NCBI GenBank assembly: GCA_027494035.1 | Contig: JAOSJQ010000001.1 | Coordinates: 2,976,001-3,040,000, forward strand | Direction of reading: 5' to 3' | Length of the DNA stretch: 64,000 bases | Source of the DNA: UTCFX2 sp002050125 | GTDB lineage: Bacteria; Chloroflexota; Anaerolineae; Anaerolineales; UBA4823 | Shown here: piece after piece, positions 35,470 to 45,121 of the stretch | How positions within the stretch are numbered: the stretch's first letter is position 1 | How the letters are laid out: each line of letters opens with the position of its first letter | Position numbers and translations under genes: made by a program | The notes under the pieces: generated by a model | What the model was told of the DNA's origin: nothing | The model's database searches: none | The model's input: only the letters and a program-made list of their open reading frames with translations

Positions 35470-36728
35470 TCAGGCGCCGGCTTCTGCGCTAAATTCCAAC
35501 AGACGCACAATCGAGAGCACGTTGAGCGCGGCTTTGGGGACGAAAGACGGGATCAGCATGTATTCCTGGTCTTTGCTTCCGTCTTCCGAGCGTTCCGAGC
35601 AGTGCGCGTTGGTTCCGGCGGGACCCAAGCCGTCCAGGACGGGGCAGTGTTCCCAAAGCTGGTTGCCATCCGAAAGACCGCCGCGCTCTTCGGGGACCAC
35701 CCGCATCCCAAGATCGTTTCCGGTTTGTTCCCACACCGCCAACAAATGATCGCTGCCCGGGTTGCGCGGCCAGGGGTGGGTGCGGCTTTTCATCTTCACC
35801 GAGACCCGGCAGGGGTAGCCGTCGCCGCTGCTGATTGTGGTGCTGCCATCCAGCGCCAGCACAGCTTGAATACCCTGGCTGAAGATCTCTGGAGAAAAGG
35901 CGCGCATTTCGACCAGCGCCTGCGCCTGGTGGGGAACGCGGTTGACCACGCTTCCGCCGTTCACCACGCCGACGTTGAAGGTGATTTGTTTGTCGTAATC
36001 GGTCAGCGCGGAAACCCGCTGGATGGTATCGGCAAGCTGCAAGATGGCGTTGGCGCCCTGTTTATGGTAATTGCCGGCATGAGCCCCGCGCCCCTCCGCC
36101 TGGACTAGAAACTCCGCCCGCCCCTTGCGGGCGACAACCACCGGCGAGCGGCGGCGCGAGGGGTGCCGCCTTCGAACACCAGGCAGGCTCTGGCGTGCGG
36201 CGGGATGCGCGCGCGGCAGAGCGCGCCGAAATCCTCCGAGAGCGTCTCTTCGGTGGCGTCCACGGCGACCAGCCAGTGGGTTTGCGCGAAGACTTGCGGA
36301 TATATCGCCCGGATGACTTCCAGGATGGCGTAAATCATGACGGTGCCGCCTTTGATATCCACCGCGCCCGGACCGTAATTTCGTTCGCCTGCGACGCGAT
36401 AATGAAAATCGTTGAGCGCTTCTTCTTCGGGCGGGAACACCGTATCCAGGTGCGAAACCAGCGCGATGAAGTTTTCCGGTCGCGATTCATCCGCGGCGGG
36501 TTGGCGGGCGGGCAGGTCGAGGAACAGGTGTCTGCCAAACCCCGGGTTGACCGAAGGCATGTATTCCGCCGCGAACCCCAGGCGGCTAAAAACCTGCGCA
36601 GTCAATTTGCCCAGTTGGTTGACGCCGGCGGGGTTGGCAGAAAAGGAGTTGATCTCGACCATCTGACGCAGCAGGTCCAGATAGGATGGCAGCTTGTTTT
36701 CCAGAAAAGTGGATATCTTCTCGTACAT
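35470..36728 (-). CDS. M20-family metallopeptidase (glutamate carboxypeptidase-like), frameshifted near 36142
   Basis: The zinc ligands are visible: His in LVSHLDTVFPP, the bridging Asp in NYGPGAVDIKGG and the catalytic Glu pair in DATEETLSEDFG. After FEGGTPRAAARR the frame is lost by one missing G near 36142. The continuation VVVARKGRAEFLV and GRGAHAGNYHKQGANAI is the M20 dimerisation domain, followed by ERGGLSDGNQ in the C-terminal catalytic part. The corrected length is about 419 residues, as in CPG2-type carboxypeptidases. Substrate probably an N-acylated or glutamyl peptide; not determinable. No signal peptide, so cytoplasmic. The ATG at 36728 was chosen, with AGAGG about ten bases upstream. 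Confidence 0.85.
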
Positions 36729-36846
36729 TCGGGGCGAACCTCTTTCTCGTTGTGCTGAATAACAGTTTATCATAGTCTAGGCGCGGGTTTCTGATGGCTG
36801 GAATATGTGTGAATTAACTGTGGCTTAACAAGACGAAGATTTCCGA

Positions 36847-36852
36847 TATAAT
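36847..36852 (+). promoter_or_regulatory. -10 box of the 7TM histidine kinase gene
   Basis: TATAAT lies 22 bases before the ATG at 36875. A purine start would fall near 36860. No clear -35 was found. Confidence 0.45.
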
Positions 36853-36874
36853 AAGCTTGCATGGGGCGAGCAAT

Positions 36875-38647
36875 ATGCTGAACTGGCAAACTGGACTTAT
36901 CGTTTCCCTCTTACTGATCTCATCGACTGTTTCAGTCCTATTAATCTCGCTGGTCGCCCGCGGGAAAAACATTCCGGGCGTGATCCCCTTCAGATTGTTG
37001 GTGGCGGGGATCGGTATCTGGGCGTTGTTCTATGCGTTCGAGATCGCCTCCGCCGAACTGGCTGTGAAAGCCCTGTGGGCGCAATTGCAGTATATTGGGA
37101 TCTCGATTATCCCGGTGGGCTGGTTTTTATTTGCCCAGTCCTATTCGGGGAACAGCGCCTGGACGGATTTACGGCGATCCCTGGCTTTGCTCATTGTTCC
37201 GGCGATCACGGTGCTGGTTGCCCTCACTAACTCCGCCCACGGTCTGCTGTGGGCTGAATACCGTTCGGCGACGGAGGGACCACTGAACGTGCTGCTGGTC
37301 GAGCGTTATGGGGTCTGGTGGTGGTTCTTCTTTGCATACTCCTATATCTTATTGTTAGCCGGCACAATCCAAATCTTCCAATCCATGCGGAAGCAGGCGA
37401 GCGCGTTCCGGGGGCAGTTCGGGCTGATCCTGGTCAGCCTGGCGCTGCCCTGGTTTGCAAACTTTTCGTATCTTTCGGGTTTTACGCCCGTTCCCCATTT
37501 TGACCTCAGCCCGATTGCCTTTACGCTGAGCGCGATCTTCCTGGGCGTGGCGATTTTTCGGTTCCAGCTTTTCGACCTTGTGCCGCTGGTGAACCCCACG
37601 GCAATTCGCCGGCTGGGCGCTGCGGCGTTTGTCGTCGACGCAAAGAACCGCATCATCGAGGTGAACGACAGTGCGGCTGTCCTGATGGACGATCCAAAAT
37701 CGAACCCTGAGGGCAAAGTCATTGAGACTGTCTTTAGCTGGTGGAACGACCTGCCGCTGAAGATCCACGCGAGCAGCGAAACAAACCAGGACGTTTCCCT
37801 GGTGTTGAACGGTCTCCGGCGCTATTTCAATATTCAGATCACGCCGGTGGGGGATGGCGGCGCCGATTCTCTCGCCCGCCTGATGATTTTGCGCGACATC
37901 ACCGGCGACCGGCTCGCGGACGAAGCCCTGGCGCTGGCTCAGATCAAAACCGAATTCCTGGCAAAGGTCGGGCACGAGCTCCGCTCGCCCCTGACCAGCA
38001 TCCTGGGGATAGCCGAGATGCTGGACTATGGCGTGTACGGACCGCTGAGCGAAGACCAAACCAAAGCCGTACAGCTGATCTCCGACAGCACCCAGCACAT
38101 GACGCGCATCGTCAACGATCTGCTGCAACAATCGCGATTGGAGCGGGGCACGTTCACGCTGGACATCACGGAATTCTCCCTGCGAGACCTGTTGAATCGC
38201 ATTATCGGATATTTCAAGCCGATGGCGAAGACCAAAGGTCTGGGCTTGACGCTGGATGTCGAAGCGGGCGTCCCGGAAACGATTCGCAGCGATTCGCTGC
38301 GGCTTTACCAGATCTTGGTCAATCTGATTGATAACGCCATTAAATATACAATCGAGGGGGAGATCCGTATTCGGGTTTCTTCCTCAAATGAAAAACACCT
38401 GACATTCCAAATCGCAGACACCGGCGTCGGCATCCCGAAGGATGTACAGCGGTTGATTTTCAACCCGTTTCAGCAGGTAAACCCGTCTGCGAGCCAGCGC
38501 GAAAGCGGTTTTGGACTGGGGCTTTCGATTGTCAAGCAGCTTGTCGGGTTGATGGAAGGTACAATCGAAATCGAGAGCGAAGTTGGCAAAGGCAGTCAAT
38601 TCACGGTGACGCTGCCAACCGCTTTGGAAGTGGAAAGACAGCGATGA
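36875..38647 (+). CDS. 7TM-type sensor histidine kinase with PAS domain
   Basis: The protein has 590 residues. Seven hydrophobic segments fill about residues 5-230, matching the N-terminal 7TM histidine-kinase sensor region (HisKA_7TM). A PAS domain with FVVDAKNRIIEVNDS follows (about 250-350). HisKA has the phosphorylated His in KVGHELRSPLTSILG. HATPase_c shows ILVNLIDNAIKYT (N box), IADTGVGIPKD (G1), FNPFQQVNPS (F box) and GFGLGLSIVKQL (G2). It overlaps a single-domain receiver gene by ATGA, so the signal passes to that receiver or onward. The ligand is unknown. Confidence 0.9.
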   Translation: MLNWQTGLIVSLLLISSTVSVLLISLVARGKNIPGVIPFRLLVAGIGIWALFYAFEIASAELAVKALWAQLQYIGISIIPVGWFLFAQSYSGNSAWTDLRRSLALLIVPAITVLVALTNSAHGLLWAEYRSATEGPLNVLLVERYGVWWWFFFAYSYILLLAGTIQIFQSMRKQASAFRGQFGLILVSLALPWFANFSYLSGFTPVPHFDLSPIAFTLSAIFLGVAIFRFQLFDLVPLVNPTAIRRLGAAAFVVDAKNRIIEVNDSAAVLMDDPKSNPEGKVIETVFSWWNDLPLKIHASSETNQDVSLVLNGLRRYFNIQITPVGDGGADSLARLMILRDITGDRLADEALALAQIKTEFLAKVGHELRSPLTSILGIAEMLDYGVYGPLSEDQTKAVQLISDSTQHMTRIVNDLLQQSRLERGTFTLDITEFSLRDLLNRIIGYFKPMAKTKGLGLTLDVEAGVPETIRSDSLRLYQILVNLIDNAIKYTIEGEIRIRVSSSNEKHLTFQIADTGVGIPKDVQRLIFNPFQQVNPSASQRESGFGLGLSIVKQLVGLMEGTIEIESEVGKGSQFTVTLPTALEVERQR

Positions 38648-39018
38648 GTGAATTGCCGTTAGCCTTGATTATTGAAGACGACGAGGTTATTACCGAAATC
38701 TTTTCGATTGCCGTCAAGGAAGCCGGTTTTGAGGTGATTGTGGTCCGCGATGGAATCCAGGCGCTGAAGACGCTCGGCGCTGAAACGCCCGACCTGGTGC
38801 TGCTCGACCTGCACCTGCCGGGGGTCCCGGGCATCAACGTGCTGCGGGAGATTCGGAAAGACCCCAGGCTGGCGCACACCCGCGTGTTGATTGTCAGCGC
38901 GGATACCACGCAGAGCGAGTTTATGCGCATCCACGCCGACCGAATCTTGATCAAACCGATCGGTTTTTACGCGGTGTACGAGACCGCGCTGCAAATGCGC
39001 GAAGAGATCAGCCGCTAA
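38644..39018 (+). CDS. Single-domain response regulator (CheY-like receiver)
   Basis: This 124-residue receiver has the acidic pair in ALIIEDDEVITE, the phosphoacceptor Asp in LVLLDLHLPGVPG, Ser in LIVSADTTQ and Lys in ILIKPIGF. There is no output domain, so it must act on another protein or as a phosphorelay intermediate. It is translationally coupled to the 7TM kinase. Only two bases separate its stop from the convergent TPR gene. Confidence 0.92.
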   Translation: MSELPLALIIEDDEVITEIFSIAVKEAGFEVIVVRDGIQALKTLGAETPDLVLLDLHLPGVPGINVLREIRKDPRLAHTRVLIVSADTTQSEFMRIHADRILIKPIGFYAVYETALQMREEISR

Positions 39019-39020
39019 AA

Positions 39021-40788
39021 TCAGGGGGCAGGGGTGCTGGGGGCGCTGCCTACATCCGCGATCAACACCCAACCGATGATCGAGCGTTCCTCGCCGCGAT
39101 ATTCGACGAGGACGCATTCGCGATTGAAGGTGTCGAAGCGCCGCTCGTCCGGCAGAAATCTCAGGTTGCCGCCGATGGGGATGCGCCCGATGGCGTTGAA
39201 GCCTTCATAGCAGCCGCTGCGCGCCCAGATATCGCGCAGCGCCACGCCGATGAACGGGGTGGGGGTGGGCGTGAACGTGAGGGTGGGCGTGGGCGTGTCG
39301 GTGGGCGTCAGCGTGGGGGTGGCTGAAGGCGTCAGCGTGGCGGTCATGGTGAGGGTCGGGGTGGCGGTGGGGGTGAGCGAAAGCAGATAGGATTGAAACC
39401 GTCCAATCCCCAGGTAGCCGACCAGCGCAACGAAGACGATGCCAATCACAACGCCGCCGATTTTTAGCAGCGTCAACGCAAAGAAATGACCGGCAAGCGA
39501 ACGGTTTAAACGGATGACCCCCGGGTCGTTGGGGAATTTCTGGCGCGCTTCCTGGCTGAGGCGCGCCGCCTGAACGGGCCAGCGCCGGTGATTTTCATAC
39601 GCAGCGGCGGCTTGCGAAAGCTCGTCCTGGTAACGGCTCACGTCGTGGATGATTTTTTCGATTTCATTTTGCAGGTGATCTAAACTATCATCCAGGCTGG
39701 CAAGGTTGCGGATCTGGTCGAGTTGGGCGCGCGCCTGGCGCGCCAGATAGAGGGCCTCGTCCAGGGTGACGGCGCGCTCAGCCTGAGACTTCAACAGGCG
39801 CGCCGATTCCTGCAGCGGCGCGATCGCGCGGGGGATCGTTGCTTCCAGCCGGGATTTTTGCTTCAGGAAGGCGGGATTTTCGCCGTATTCGCCGGTCAGC
39901 GCGTCCAGGTCCGCTTTGGCTTGGGTGACCATTTTCGGCTCGATGTCCGGCGCGGAGAGCGCTTCGTTGATCGAGCGGAGGGTCTCTTTCACCCTGCGGA
40001 ACGCCCCCCCGCGGTCGCTGTATTTTGGCAAACCGGTTGCGCGCGCGGCGGTGTCCACCCGCTCGATCGCCTCGTCCAGGCGACCGTCTTCGAAAAGCTG
40101 GAGCCCTTCGTTGTAGGCGGTTTCGGCGTCGATGTTCTCTTGCAGCTTTTGTTCGAACTCTAAGCCTTCCTGCCAGCGCTGGATGCCCAGCTCGCGCAGG
40201 GTGGATTGCGCCCGCGCGAGCATGTTCAACGCGTCGGTGAAGCGCCCCACGCGGGCGGCGGACTGCGCCTTGCCGAACGCCGAGGCGGCTTCGGGGGGCA
40301 GCGCCACCGGCGGGATATAGCCCGTGCGCAGATAATTTTCGGATTCGGCGCGGTGCTGGCGCGCCCGTTCCCACGCGGGTTCGAGTTGAAGCACGCGGTC
40401 GAACAGCTTGATCGCCTCGCTGTAGCGCCCGCCGTAAAAAAGCCGTTCGGCTTCTTCCATTTGCCGTTCAGCTTCCGGGTTGTGCGATTTTGCCGGCAGC
40501 TGGCGGGTTTCGTCGGCAGCGCCCGGCTGCGCCGCTGAAGCCGCCTCAGCGCCCGGTTCGATTTGAGCGCTCATCGCCTGCAAATCCTCGATCTGGCGCA
40601 GGCGCGCCTTGAGATCGCGGCGCATCACCTGGAGCTGCTCCTGCTCGTCGGCGCTCAGGTCGGAATAATCCTCCGCGGCGACCAGTTCTTCGATCTCGAG
40701 CAGCGCCTTGCGCAGTTCGATGAGCGGGGGGGTATCCTGCGCCAGCAGTTCACGCACCTGATTTTGAATGTCCGGGGATTTCGCTCAC
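39021..40788 (-). CDS. TPR/coiled-coil membrane protein with Thr-Pro stalk and SH3-like extracellular domain, frameshifted near 40775
   Basis: The start GTG directly follows the stop of the double-kinase gene, with GGAGG inside the kinase's last codons. One extra C in a CCCC run near 40775 must be removed to give MSEIPDIQNQVRELLAQ, joined to the long frame. The corrected length is 588 residues. Cytoplasmic part: coiled-coil and TPR-like repeats such as AERLFYGGRYSEAIKLFDRVL and YNEGLQLFEDGRLDEAIERV. A single membrane segment (about 445-470) leads to a Thr-Pro repeat stalk and a C-terminal domain of about 80 residues with RDIWARSGCYEGFNAIGRIP. The close coupling suggests it is the partner or substrate of the kinase. 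The function is not known. Confidence 0.65.
39258..39381 (-). repeat. Degenerate hexamer repeat coding the Thr-Pro stalk
   Basis: On the plus strand a run of GGGTGG/GGCGTG-type hexamers encodes repeated Thr-Pro dipeptides (TPTxTPT). The G-runs could form G-quadruplexes and would be a hard stretch to sequence. The protein part is a typical Chloroflexota extracellular stalk. Confidence 0.7.
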
Positions 40789-43784
40789 TTAACCTCCCTC
40801 GGTCCTGACCAGGCTGGAAAGTTTCTGATAGATCTCGGCGAGGTCGCCTTTCAGGTTTCTGGCGTCGCTGTACTCGCCCGCCAGGACCGCCGCCAGCACG
40901 TCTTTGATGTCTTTGGGCAGGCGTTGATCGTCGTAGGTCCAATTGACCGCGTAGGAGCGCGAGGCGCTTTCGATTTCCTCGGGCTTGTTGGGACCCAGCG
41001 GCAGCGCGCCGGGCGCCGAGCGACCCGCCAGTATGTAATGCAGGGCGCGCGCCCCGAATTGAACCAGGTCGAACTGGGTCTCTTCCGCTGATAATCCACC
41101 CGCAAAGCGGCGGGCAACGTTCCAGTCGATCATGAAAATCCCATTGGTTTCGGCGTGCCAGTAATAATGCAGAATTTTGTGGTCGCGATAGATGATATTG
41201 CGGGAATGGGCGGTGTGGAGCAAATCGCAGATTTGGATCGCCATGACCAGCCCTTCCAGCGTGGGCAAGAACCGCCCGTTATTATAGCCGGTATCGCATT
41301 GAAGCAGCAGGTTATCCGCGCGGGCGTACTTCTCGACCGCCAGGTAGGGGACGCGTCCCGCATGCGCCGCCGGTTCCAGATCCGCCAGGAAGTTGTGGAT
41401 CGAATCCAAGCCGTAGCGCTGCACCTCGCCGGTCAGGTCGGCGGCGCTGTGGCTGTGTTCTTCGGGCGGCAGGCTGGATTCCGGGTCGAGCGTGATGAAT
41501 CCGCACTCGAGCAGCGGCACGATCCCGGGGATGTTGCGCAGCAGGCTCAGGATTTGGGCTTCCTCGCGGAAAAGCGGTAGCGCGTATTCCAGCCGGTCGG
41601 GGCGCATGATTTTCACCGCGGCGGGTCGGCGGCTGCCATCTTGATCGGGCAGCGAACCGTTGAAGAGCCGCGCGGATGAGCCGCGCGCTTCGGGAACCCA
41701 GGTGTCCAGGGGTTCTTGCAGGCGCAAACCGGATCTGCCTCCGAGAGGGGCTTCTTTCTGACCGAAAAGGGTCGGGCGCGTTTCTGGCGGCTGGTCCTTG
41801 CGCTCGACTTGAACCGTCTTCCCCGGCGAAGCCAGAAGGGGGCGGCGCGGTTCCAGCGAGATCAGCCAGTCCAAGAAGGCGCGGCTCGGGGCGTGCTGCA
41901 CTAAAACGTCGGTCGGATCGACGTCCTTGCGCAGCAGCTTGAAGGCTTCCAGCAGATCGTCCAGCCAGGCGGCGGGGGCGATTTGGTTGCGCAGCTCGCG
42001 GCCGCGCAGTTCGAGTCGGGTGACGAAATCCTGCAGCGGCTCGTGGCGCACCAAGCCAAGGCGGACTTCCTCCGCCCACAGCGGCGCATCCTGAAGCAGG
42101 CGGTCGGCGCCGATCAGACGCAAGCGGTCCGGATCCCAGAGCAGCACCCGGCGCAGCGCCTTGCGGGCGGCATCGAAATCCTGGCGTTCCCAGGCGTCCA
42201 GGGCGATGCGCGACTGCGCTTCGGGCTGGTCGAGCGCCTGGTACAGCGGCTGAGCCAGTTCGGAGAGGGCGGGCATGGCGGCTGACAGAACGCGCCGGAC
42301 GTCGTTGTATTCGATCCCGGCATCGGGCGGGTCGGGTTCCAGCGCTCGCCAGCGTTCGATCACGGTCGAATTGAGCTGTTCAATCAGGTCGGCGGGGTAT
42401 GCGGTCTCGCCGTTTTTGGCTTGCTGCTCTTGCAGCGTGTGGATCAGGCGGTGCGCGGCGGTCAGCGGGCGGATGGCTTGCGACCCGGTTTCAATCGCGC
42501 GGACCTGGGCGCTCAAGTCGTCCCACCAGACCGGAGGCGGGTCTTGCAGCGCTGCCAGGCGCAATTCCCAAAATATGGACGCCCAGTCCGCTTCCAGGGC
42601 GGATGCCAGCGCGGGGCGCGCAAGCTGACCGGAGGTTACCAGATCGACCAGCCGGGAAAGCAATTTGACGGTTTCACGCTCTAAAAAGGGGGCGTTCGCA
42701 GCGCGCTCGAAAAAGGCGCTCAGCTCGTCCAGATGCGCGTCTTGAAGCAGGCGCTGTGCGACGCGCGTGAACACGACCTGCGTCGCGGGGTGTTCCGGCA
42801 TCTCGCCGAGGGCGATGATTTGCTGCTGAAGCTCCAGCAATTTCGCGAAATCTGCTTGAACGGGCGCGCTCATTTGGATAAGATCGCCTTCCGTACGGCG
42901 GAGCTGGTTGCGCTGCGCGGTGGCAGCCTTGAGCAATTGGGCGGCTTTTTCCTTTAGCGGCAGGATTGCCGAGGCGTAAACGTCCGCCTGGGTGAATTCG
43001 TGGCGCCAATCGAGCCGGGTTTTCAGCTCCGGCGCAGCGCTTGCGAGAAACGCGTCGAACTCCTCCAGCAATTGCGCGAAATCGCTCGAGCGTGAACTCT
43101 GGCGGTCGAATGAGATGCCGTCCTCCCCAGGAACTGGCTGTTGCCCCAGTCGATCAGCGTGAACCGCAGTTGTTCGGCGTCCCAATAGATGTGGTCCGGC
43201 TTGACGTCGTTCCACAGGACGCCGTAGATCGTCTCTTTGGGGAGGTCGACTTTCAAGTTGTGGATCAGCTCGAGATATTCGATCAAGCCCGTGAGCAGAC
43301 GCAGCAGGATCATTTCGGGGATGGCGCCGCGCCGGGCGACTTCGCCGAGGTAAGCGGCTTCCACTTGCGGCAGGCTGGCGGCTTCTGGATCGCCGGTAAT
43401 GTCGTTCAGGTTATCTGGATGGTAGATCAAGCGGGCATATTGACCCAGGCTGAGACCGGAGGCGGGCGAGATCACGATGAAATAACGCTCGGTGAACTCA
43501 GCGCCGGGCTGGCTCTGGTCGATCAGGGCGGGTGTGTGGATCAGCCTGGCGGGGGAATCGATGCCGGACAGCAGGGACAGGATCGCCGCCTCTTTTTCGA
43601 TCTGGGTAGCCTGGCGGATTAAATCGCTGGGGAAGCTGTTACGGCGGGGGCGTTTGAGGATGGCGGGGCGGCGGTCGATCAGCGATTCGACGCAGTAAAC
43701 CTCGCCGGCGTCGCCTTCGCCCAGTTTTTCCAGCAGATTCCAGCCGCGCTGTCTGCCGGGGGCTGTGTCTGAAGCGGGGTTCAC
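40789..43784 (-). CDS. Tandem atypical double protein-kinase-like protein, frameshifted near 43118
   Basis: The corrected length is 998 residues; a missing G in a GGGG run near 43118 breaks the frame right after the first kinase domain. Domain 1 (about 15-220) has a glycine loop LGEGDAGEVY (21-30), a Lys in AILKRP (44), a catalytic-loop-like GVLWNDVKPDHIYW (Asp193, Lys195) and LIDWGN in place of DFG (212). Domain 2 (about 715-980) has AAVKIMRP (Lys725), IIYRDHKILHYYW (Asp868, Lys870) and MIDWNVA (887-889). A region of about 490 mostly helical residues separates them. Both domains depart from the HRD...N and DFG consensus. Activity is uncertain; either domain may be a pseudokinase. Its stop touches the start of the TPR membrane protein. 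Confidence 0.7.
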
Positions 43785-44099
43785 GCGGGATCTTTCCGGT
43801 TGGGGGCGATCGGAGTTCGGGGGAAAAAAGGAAGTCCATCATAGGCAACTGCGCAACGGCTATGTTATCACAAAACCGAGCGGGCGAACCAGCCGCAGCC
43901 GCGCAAAAACTTTGGCTAATCTGGGTAAACTTTCAAAAATGATGGGGAAGCGTAGGGTAATCGTAGGGTAATCGTCAAGCAGAGTTGACCTGGCTTTGGT
44001 AATATAAGGTCGAAGGGCGATTTCTCTTCTTCTCCTCCTTAGAGAGAGCCGGGAGCGGCGTACCCGGCTCTCAACGTTTTAATTGATCAGTGGGGCGGA
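43785..44099. other. Gene-free stretch of 315 bases between convergently facing units
   Basis: No open frame here looks coding. It holds the upstream region of the double-kinase gene. A direct repeat of CGTAGGGTAAT lies at 43951-43961 and 43962-43972. AT-rich TAATATAAG lies near 44001, and a GC-rich hairpin at 44044-44072. The repeat could be an operator for the kinase operon; that is only positional inference. Confidence 0.4.
44044..44072. terminator. GC-rich hairpin downstream of the Tag gene
   Basis: GAGAGCCGGG and CCCGGCTCTC form a perfect 10-bp stem with a nine-base loop. AACGTTTTAATT follows on the plus strand. The T-run is weak, so termination in either direction is plausible but not certain. 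Confidence 0.5.
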
Positions 44100-44663
44100 T
44101 CACACTTCCAGGTAGCGGAAACAATCCACGGTGTGGTCGTTGACCATCCCGGTTGCCTGCATGTGGGCGTAGCAGATCGTCGAGCCAGCATATTTGAAGC
44201 CGCGCCCGATCAGATCGCGGCTCAACGCGTCGGATGCGGCGGTGCTGGCGGGGACCTCCGAGGCGGCGCGCCAACGGTTGCGGACGGGTTTGCCGTCCAC
44301 GAAGCGCCAGATGTACGCGTCGAAACTGCCAAACTCCTGCTGGACGCGCAGAAAAGCCGCGGCGTTCGTGATCGCGGCGCGAATCTTGCTCTGGTTGCGC
44401 ACGATCCCCGGGTTGGCGAGCAGCGCGGCGACCTGCACCTCCCCGTAGTCCGCGACGCGCGCCGGTTCGAAGTTGGCGAACGCAACCCGGAAGTTCTCGC
44501 GCTTGGCGAGGATGGTCCTCCAGCTTAAGCCGGCTTGAAACCCTTCCAAAACCAGGAACTCGAACAGGGCGCGGTCGTCGTGCACCGGCACACCCCACTC
44601 GGTGTCGTGATAGTCGATGTAGAACTGATCCCTCGACTGCGCCCATTCGCATCTGGATAGCAT
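44100..44663 (-). CDS. tag: DNA-3-methyladenine glycosylase I
   Basis: Tag excises 3-methyladenine from alkylated DNA. The 187-residue protein opens with RCEW (zinc Cys) and YHDTEWGVPVHDD (zinc His and the active-site acidic/Trp motif). It continues FEFLVLEGFQAGLSW and ILAKRENFR and closes with GMVNDHTVDCFRY, holding the last zinc His and Cys. Length and residue order match the family. The next upstream gene on the same strand is an alkyltransferase-like protein, so the two form a small alkylation-repair unit. The ATG at 44663 is used; no strong Shine-Dalgarno is seen. Confidence 0.92.
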   Translation of the reverse strand: MLSRCEWAQSRDQFYIDYHDTEWGVPVHDDRALFEFLVLEGFQAGLSWRTILAKRENFRVAFANFEPARVADYGEVQVAALLANPGIVRNQSKIRAAITNAAAFLRVQQEFGSFDAYIWRFVDGKPVRNRWRAASEVPASTAASDALSRDLIGRGFKYAGSTICYAHMQATGMVNDHTVDCFRYLEV

Positions 44664-44688
44664 CTCTATACCCAATCCAGCCGTTTAT

Positions 44689-45019
44689 TCAGGAACTGTG
44701 TGGCTGCCACTGATATTTTTTAAGATCAACCCGGCCGCGCCCATCGAAGACCACGCCCTCTTCTTCGAGGAGCTGGCGCTGGGTTTCTGCGGAAGGTCCG
44801 CTCAAGCTGATTTTGCCCTGCGAGTTGATCACCCGCTGCCAGGGCACGCCGGGCGGGCTGCCAGCCATCGCCTGCCCAACCCAGCGCGCCCCCACGGCGC
44901 GGTAATCCTGGGGGCGACCCCAGCCGGAAGCTGGACCAGCGCAGCCACCTGTCCATAGGTCGCGACGTTTCCAGGCGGGATGCGCTTGACGACCCCCACA
45001 CTTTGAGTTTGAACTCCAT
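44689..45019 (-). CDS. Alkyltransferase-like protein (Atl/MGMT-like), probably two frameshifts (about 44930, 44998)
   Basis: This small protein of the O6-alkylguanine-DNA alkyltransferase fold has VVKRIPPGNVATYGQVAALV (helix-turn-helix entry). After restoring a G in a GGGG run near 44930 it reads GRPQDYRAVGARW. It continues with PGVPWQRVINSQGKISLSG. The active-site Cys of MGMT (PCHR) is Trp here (PWQRV), as in Atl proteins. Atl proteins bind alkylguanine and recruit nucleotide-excision repair rather than transferring the alkyl group. The N-terminus is uncertain: MEFKLKVW joins VVKRIPPG only if another G is restored near 44998, otherwise the frame starts at 45053. Confidence 0.7.
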
Positions 45020-45108
45020 CAAATCCGGGGGAGAGGAGAAAAAAAGGCGTCATGCTGCTACTATATATTTTCTACCGCAGGCTGTCAAGGCGCGTCGGGG
45101 GAATCGTT

Positions 45109-45114
45109 TATAAT
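45109..45114 (+). promoter_or_regulatory. -10 box of murJ, leaderless start
   Basis: TATAAT ends seven bases before the GTG start at 45122, so transcription should begin at or within two bases of the start codon. No Shine-Dalgarno is present or could fit. Confidence 0.6.
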
Positions 45115-45121
45115 CTGCACA

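Noticed and set aside
36861..36881. A leaderless ATG eight bases after TATAAT before the 7TM kinase
   Set aside because: It opens a six-codon frame only. The kinase frame begins at 36875 with a proper membrane helix.
39240..39381. G-rich repeat tract as a regulatory or CRISPR-like repeat
   Set aside because: It is the coding sequence of the Thr-Pro stalk of the TPR membrane protein.
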